A stretch of DNA of 54,469 nt. Origin: Venturia oleaginea. Taxonomy: Eukaryota > Ascomycota > Dothideomycetes > Venturiales > Venturiaceae. The stretch is taken from assembly GCA_013176395.1 (NCBI GenBank), contig JABMLP010000048.1:1-54469 (forward strand). The letters run 5' to 3'. Under the pieces are notes generated by a model, which was not told the origin of the DNA, did no database searches, and saw only the letters and a program-made list of their open reading frames with translations. The number at the start of each line of letters is the position of its first letter. Position 1 is the stretch's first letter. The position numbers and the translations under genes were made by a program. This document shows positions 51,118 through 54,469 of the stretch, piece after piece.

Positions 51118-52745
51118 AGATCCGAGTCCTCATCGATTTCCATGTATTGTGTGTTTCTACATGTTAGGGTATTGCCCTCTAGCGTCTCAAGCGCCCTCCT
51201 CGACATCTTCGTTGCTCTTTGTGGCCTTTGACTCTGGTGTGATCCTTCATTCTCCTTGTCTCCTGGAGCAGGTCTCTTTTGTCCATTTCCAGGTAATAGT
51301 TGCATCCCTCTGGTCCTTGGCCCTTGGCGTGAGGTCAGGTCTGTGGTTGACCTCGTTCTTCCAGGAGGTTCTCGGGCGGAATTTTGAATAGGTATTTCAT
51401 CACAGGTGAACATCGTAGGGTGATACCGAGGTCTGTTCGCGTACGCTGCCTTTGTCCGAGTGAGTTCCTCCTTCCTAGTTGGGCATTGTTGACTCCATGC
51501 TTCATGGGCTCCCTGGCAGTTGGCGCATTTCTTAGGTGTGGTCTGTCCAGTCTTCGAAGGGCAGTCCCTAGAACTATGTTCTTGCGCACAGTAGCCACAT
51601 GTTTTCGCTGCTTTGCATTGAGTTCCTATGTGGCCGTATTTGTAGCACTGAAAGCACTGCTTCAGTCGGCATTGTCTCTCATATCGTTCGCTTTGACACA
51701 TCTCCCCTTGCCACACCAGACCTTCATCGATGATCTTGTTTGCGTCCTCAGGCTTGGTGAACTCAATGATGACCGACGACATCGCTTTTGTTGGCGCCTT
51801 CCGGGTCAACCATCCAATGTATTTGATGTCCGCGGTTGGAATAAACGGCTTATTGTCTTGCAGAATGGCGTCTCTAGTTTCCTCGAATTTGTCTGTATTC
51901 ATCGTACTAGTACGTATGCCATGTACAAGAACGCCATACGTTGGATTTCGTACTGACGTCCCGTTTCCAATACGTGGGGTCCAGTCCTCCGTGAATTGTC
52001 TGAGAAGCTGCATTTCACTATTTGTCGCCGTTCTGATGCTCAGATCTCCGCTTTTGAGCTGGTTAGCAGACATGATCTTTAGATTGGCTATATGTTCGTT
52101 TTGACTTTGGGAAATGGCTCGGTCAACGTGGGCTTTTAAATTGCGTGGATTCATTGCGCGCAGGCTCTGGATCGTTTGTGCGTTCCTGATGTTTACGATA
52201 ATCTCACGTCGGACCGTCGCGGGAGTCTTGACACTTTGGGTTTGTATGCTATGTGTGCTTGTAGCTAGCCCTCCTCGGGTAGCGGCAGCAGCATAGCTCA
52301 TTGGCATGCCTGTTTGGAATTGTGTCCCTTTGTTCTTGATATCACTCGCTATTCCTGCAACGGTCTTGCTCACCTCTGTTGCCTCTTTCGCTGCCGTTTT
52401 CGCTTCCTCACCAATAGTGATGTTCTTCTGTGTGTCTGTTCTCAGAGCTTTAAGTTCTCCCTTTATCCCAGCTATCTCCTTCGCCGTTTCCTTTGTGTCT
52501 TGAGTCATCTCAGTGTGTATAATGCGTAGTTGATCGTGGACGGTTGTCATATCGGGGGTCCTTTGGGCCTTTGCAATCAAGGGCAGCATCGTCGTGATAA
52601 TTGCCTTTACTTGGTCTGGGGGTACAGGTAGAGCCTGTCCGCTTTCGAGGTAGAGTAATGCGTTTCGAAGGTGCCTTGTGATTTGTGTAGCGTGCTCATG
52701 AAGTCCGGTCGGCCAGACCACCTCTTGAGGCCACGGTATTGTCAT
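51114..52745 (-). CDS. LINE ORF1 (nucleic-acid-binding Gag-like protein)
   Basis: 543 residues from ATG 52745. A helical N-terminal half (HDQLRIIHTEMTQDTKETAK) precedes an RRM-like middle region and three zinc knuckles: CFQCYKYGHIGTQC, CGYCAQEHSSRDC and CANCQGAHEAWSQQC. A basic Pro/Gln tail follows. ORF1 proteins of Tad-like LINEs bind element RNA in the ribonucleoprotein particle. The stop codon TGA (51114-51116) overlaps the ORF2 ATG (51115-51117) as ATGA, suggesting stop-restart translation of ORF2. Intact. Confidence 0.9.
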   Translation of the reverse strand: MTIPWPQEVVWPTGLHEHATQITRHLRNALLYLESGQALPVPPDQVKAIITTMLPLIAKAQRTPDMTTVHDQLRIIHTEMTQDTKETAKEIAGIKGELKALRTDTQKNITIGEEAKTAAKEATEVSKTVAGIASDIKNKGTQFQTGMPMSYAAAATRGGLATSTHSIQTQSVKTPATVRREIIVNIRNAQTIQSLRAMNPRNLKAHVDRAISQSQNEHIANLKIMSANQLKSGDLSIRTATNSEMQLLRQFTEDWTPRIGNGTSVRNPTYGVLVHGIRTSTMNTDKFEETRDAILQDNKPFIPTADIKYIGWLTRKAPTKAMSSVIIEFTKPEDANKIIDEGLVWQGEMCQSERYERQCRLKQCFQCYKYGHIGTQCKAAKTCGYCAQEHSSRDCPSKTGQTTPKKCANCQGAHEAWSQQCPTRKEELTRTKAAYANRPRYHPTMFTCDEIPIQNSAREPPGRTRSTTDLTSRQGPRTRGMQLLPGNGQKRPAPGDKENEGSHQSQRPQRATKMSRRALETLEGNTLTCRNTQYMEIDEDSDL

Positions 52746-52874
52746 CTCTCGTTTCTACGCGCTGGGCGACGCGTCGAGCCTAGAACAACCTGAGCCCTCT
52801 TGAGGCGATGTGTATTTGCGTTATAATTATTCAGTTTCAAAGATCTCAGTTCTCGCTGTTGTGGTGTTTCCTCC

Positions 52875-52889
52875 TGATAGAGCTAGATT
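52875..52889 (+). repeat. 15-base target-site duplication, right copy
   Basis: Identical to 46938-46952; marks the 5' end of the LINE. Confidence 0.9.
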
Positions 52890-53123
52890 TGTTGTTGTTT
52901 TTGCGGCGATGCGGCGATGCAGTGCACGTGACTTTTGGGGGGGGGGATCTCCCCGCCAAAAACCAAAAAAAAAGGGCTGAAATTTACAATAGACTGAATG
53001 CTAGATTGTTTACGAACTTTTTTTTGAGTACAATGAGAATTCCTGAGAGAAATCCCGTAAAAAAAAACGGTGATTTGGTTGTATTTTCCGTGATTTTGGC
53101 GTTTACAATGTGTTTGTGACCGT

Positions 53124-54167
53124 ATTCGTGGCTTCAAATCGGCTGAATGGCAGGACTTTCTTGAGACCTATGGGATATCGCTTCTACACGGTCATCTATA
53201 TGGCCCTGCATACTCAAATCTTTGCGATTTATACGAGATCTGGTATACTGCTACTGCAGAATCTGTTACACCTGAACAACTCAACGATCTCGAGATGTTT
53301 GTATACAGATTTGTGAGCCAATATCAGCGAATCTACTACGGTAACGTACCGGAGAGGTTAATGGCTTGCTCAATCAACCATCACTGGCTTCTACATCTAC
53401 CCGATATCATCAGAAAAAACGGCCCTTGCCGTTACTATTGGTCATATCCACTCGAAAGATACTGTTTTGCGGCAAAGAGTCACGGTACAAGCAAGTCACA
53501 AATCGATAAGTCGATTGGTAACGGTCTATTACGAGTAGAACAGCTCAACCATATAATGTTACTTGAGACCATCGATGGTAATCGACTACACCCCGATATC
53601 GAGGATCCTACGCCATACCCTCGAGTCAGTGGCCAGCGGCGGCCATTGAGCGACGAGATCGATGACGTCGATGGAGATGTCGTATTCAAAAGATACCACT
53701 ATCTAAGCCGTAGAATGCGTTCAGATCTGGCCAAAATCGTCAACTCCATAACGCCAAGGATCGCGAGGTATCGTATAATCTACTACAAGCGCTGCAAACT
53801 CTCAAAAGACGTCTCAATTGGCTCAATCTCGTCACAATACGTCACTGACCTCAATCGCAGGGACCACTATGTCTGCTACCGCACTGCAGCCAATCCACGC
53901 TGCAATTTCGGCTCAATATCAACATTTTTCATGGTCAGATCTCGTCAATTTGCGCTCATTACACGGTGGAAGAACCCTCAATTGTATGACTACGTACACC
54001 AGATTACTGTGGCTCACGAGAATGGTAGAAAGGAGATCATTGAGGTGGAAGGTATCTACTGCCTAATTGGGGTTCTAGAGGAAAAAGATGAGGGCCATCG
54101 CACGCGCAAGTCACGGCTTATTGTAGGGGCTTTGAACTATGTTAGAATGCATGGTTTGGAGCCTTAA
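53124..54167 (+). pseudogene. Truncated inverted copy of the transposase 3' end
   Basis: The plus-strand frame from 53124 (IRGFKSAEWQDFLETYGISL) to TAA 54165-54167 repeats the last 347 or so residues of the Tnp2-type transposase exactly, without the catalytic exons. Upstream of 53124 the sequence is unrelated to the transposase coding region (subterminal DNA of the element), so this copy has no start of its own beyond internal methionines (for example at 53295). Not functional as a transposase, but it could make RNA matching the intact gene. Confidence 0.85.
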
Positions 54168-54469
54168 AATCACTGTATATTAGCTATATTACACTATATT
54201 TAGTGGTGATGAGTGACACGGCAATCTCGCCGAGATCACGAGATTATATTGCTTTTTGAACGGATTGTAATCTACGGGATTTTCTAGTGCATTGTAACAA
54301 GATACGTACACCAAAAAACGGAGATTCCATTGTAAATTACACCAAAAAAGGGTGAAATCGGCCACGGGAATCTAGATGTAAAACACACCTAAAATTGTTG
54401 TAATCTACAAAATTCTATGACCGTAGTGAGAGTTGTTTGCGAAGTTCAAGATGAAGGCTGCGCAACAGG
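53124..54469 (+). repeat. Inverted repeat arm 2 (reaches the window end)
   Basis: Reverse complement of 42035-43380. CCGTAGTG at 54421-54428 mirrors the CACTACGG terminus. It may extend beyond the window. Confidence 0.95.

Larger units (their letters stand above)
46953..52874 (-). mobile_element. Full-length Tad1-like LINE, 5.9 kb
   Basis: Minus-strand non-LTR retrotransposon: 5' end at 52874, ORF1, ORF2 (endonuclease, RT, RNase H), then a 3' UTR ending in an AATC-type microsatellite (46953-46967). Flanked by a perfect 15-base duplication. The only defect seen is one frameshift in ORF2, so it is recent. Confidence 0.9.
42076..53123 (-). mobile_element. CACTA/Plavaka-type DNA transposon carrying a nested LINE
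   Basis: The left terminus is CACTACGGTCATAG at 42076. The subterminal zone to 42336 has repeated GTAGATTACAA, GTGTAATTTACAA and TTTTTTGGTGTA words. Inside are the Tnp2-type transposase (minus) and a divergent accessory ORF (plus). The sequence is interrupted by the LINE (46953-52874) and resumes at 52875 with TTTACAA-type words up to 53123, where it joins an inverted copy of its own other end. The original right terminus is not visible. Confidence 0.65.

Noticed and set aside
42035..54469. Reading the 1346-base arms as classic terminal inverted repeats of one element
   Set aside because: The arms contain transposase coding sequence and flank beyond the CACTACGG terminus, so a duplication fits better.
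1..54469. tRNA, rRNA or CRISPR arrays
   Set aside because: No cloverleaf, rRNA-like or spaced-repeat pattern was recognised; the only tandem repeats are the LTR array, WD40 units and microsatellite tails.

Overview
The window looks like nuclear DNA of a filamentous ascomycete (Pezizomycotina). The reasons are short GT-AG introns of about 50-60 bases, a fused PurK-PurE ADE2, fungal-type CUE and DHX35 genes, a NACHT-WD40 STAND receptor gene, and many transposon families whose relics carry stop codons of the kind left by C-to-T or G-to-A change (RIP-like). I cannot name the genus. No tRNA, rRNA or CRISPR was seen.

Layout. 1-1437: broken OrsD-like (DUF3505) gene running off the left edge. 1.9-3.6 kb: ADE2, intact, minus strand. 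4.3-4.9 kb: a broken unrecognised minus-strand gene. 5.4-9.4 kb: a divergent housekeeping pair, a CUE5-like ubiquitin-binding protein (minus; I infer a GC-AG intron) and a DHX35-type DEAH RNA helicase (plus). 9.9-11.7 kb: two plus-strand genes with 2 bases between the stop of one and the start of the next; the second is F-box/2EXR-like with unresolved exons.

11.9-28.2 kb is a transposon graveyard: an LTR plus gag-protease of one Gypsy element, a second Gypsy element that keeps a textbook -1 frameshift signal (A_AAA_AAC, 5-base spacer, hairpin) but has two later frameshifts in pol, a dead hAT transposase, pieces of an unknown gene, a dead Copia pol, a 5'-truncated LINE with an ATCC tail, and a fragment of the first Gypsy LTR.

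28.2-33.3 kb is the most interesting host region. A Helo-like (fungal STAND N-terminal) exon on the minus strand faces away from a NACHT-WD40 receptor gene on the plus strand. The receptor starts with a short Gly/Asn-rich segment instead of an effector domain and ends with near-identical 126-base WD40 repeats that differ mainly at a few codons. A deleted pogo/Fot1 element with 70-base inverted repeats sits between the two, and a retrotransposon LTR has landed beside the Helo-like exon's splice donor. This resembles the paired NLR/effector loci of fungal allorecognition, here possibly broken.

33.3-42 kb holds small unrecognised genes, a heavily broken sterol glucosyltransferase-like gene, and an O-methyltransferase with a 10-base duplication near its start.

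42.0-54.5 kb is a nested element. A CACTA/Plavaka-type (Tnp2) transposon carries a multi-exon transposase and a divergent accessory ORF. A complete Tad1-like LINE (two ORFs with ATGA overlap, 15-base target duplication) is inserted into it, and the whole is bounded by two inverted arms of 1346 bases that contain the transposase 3' end.
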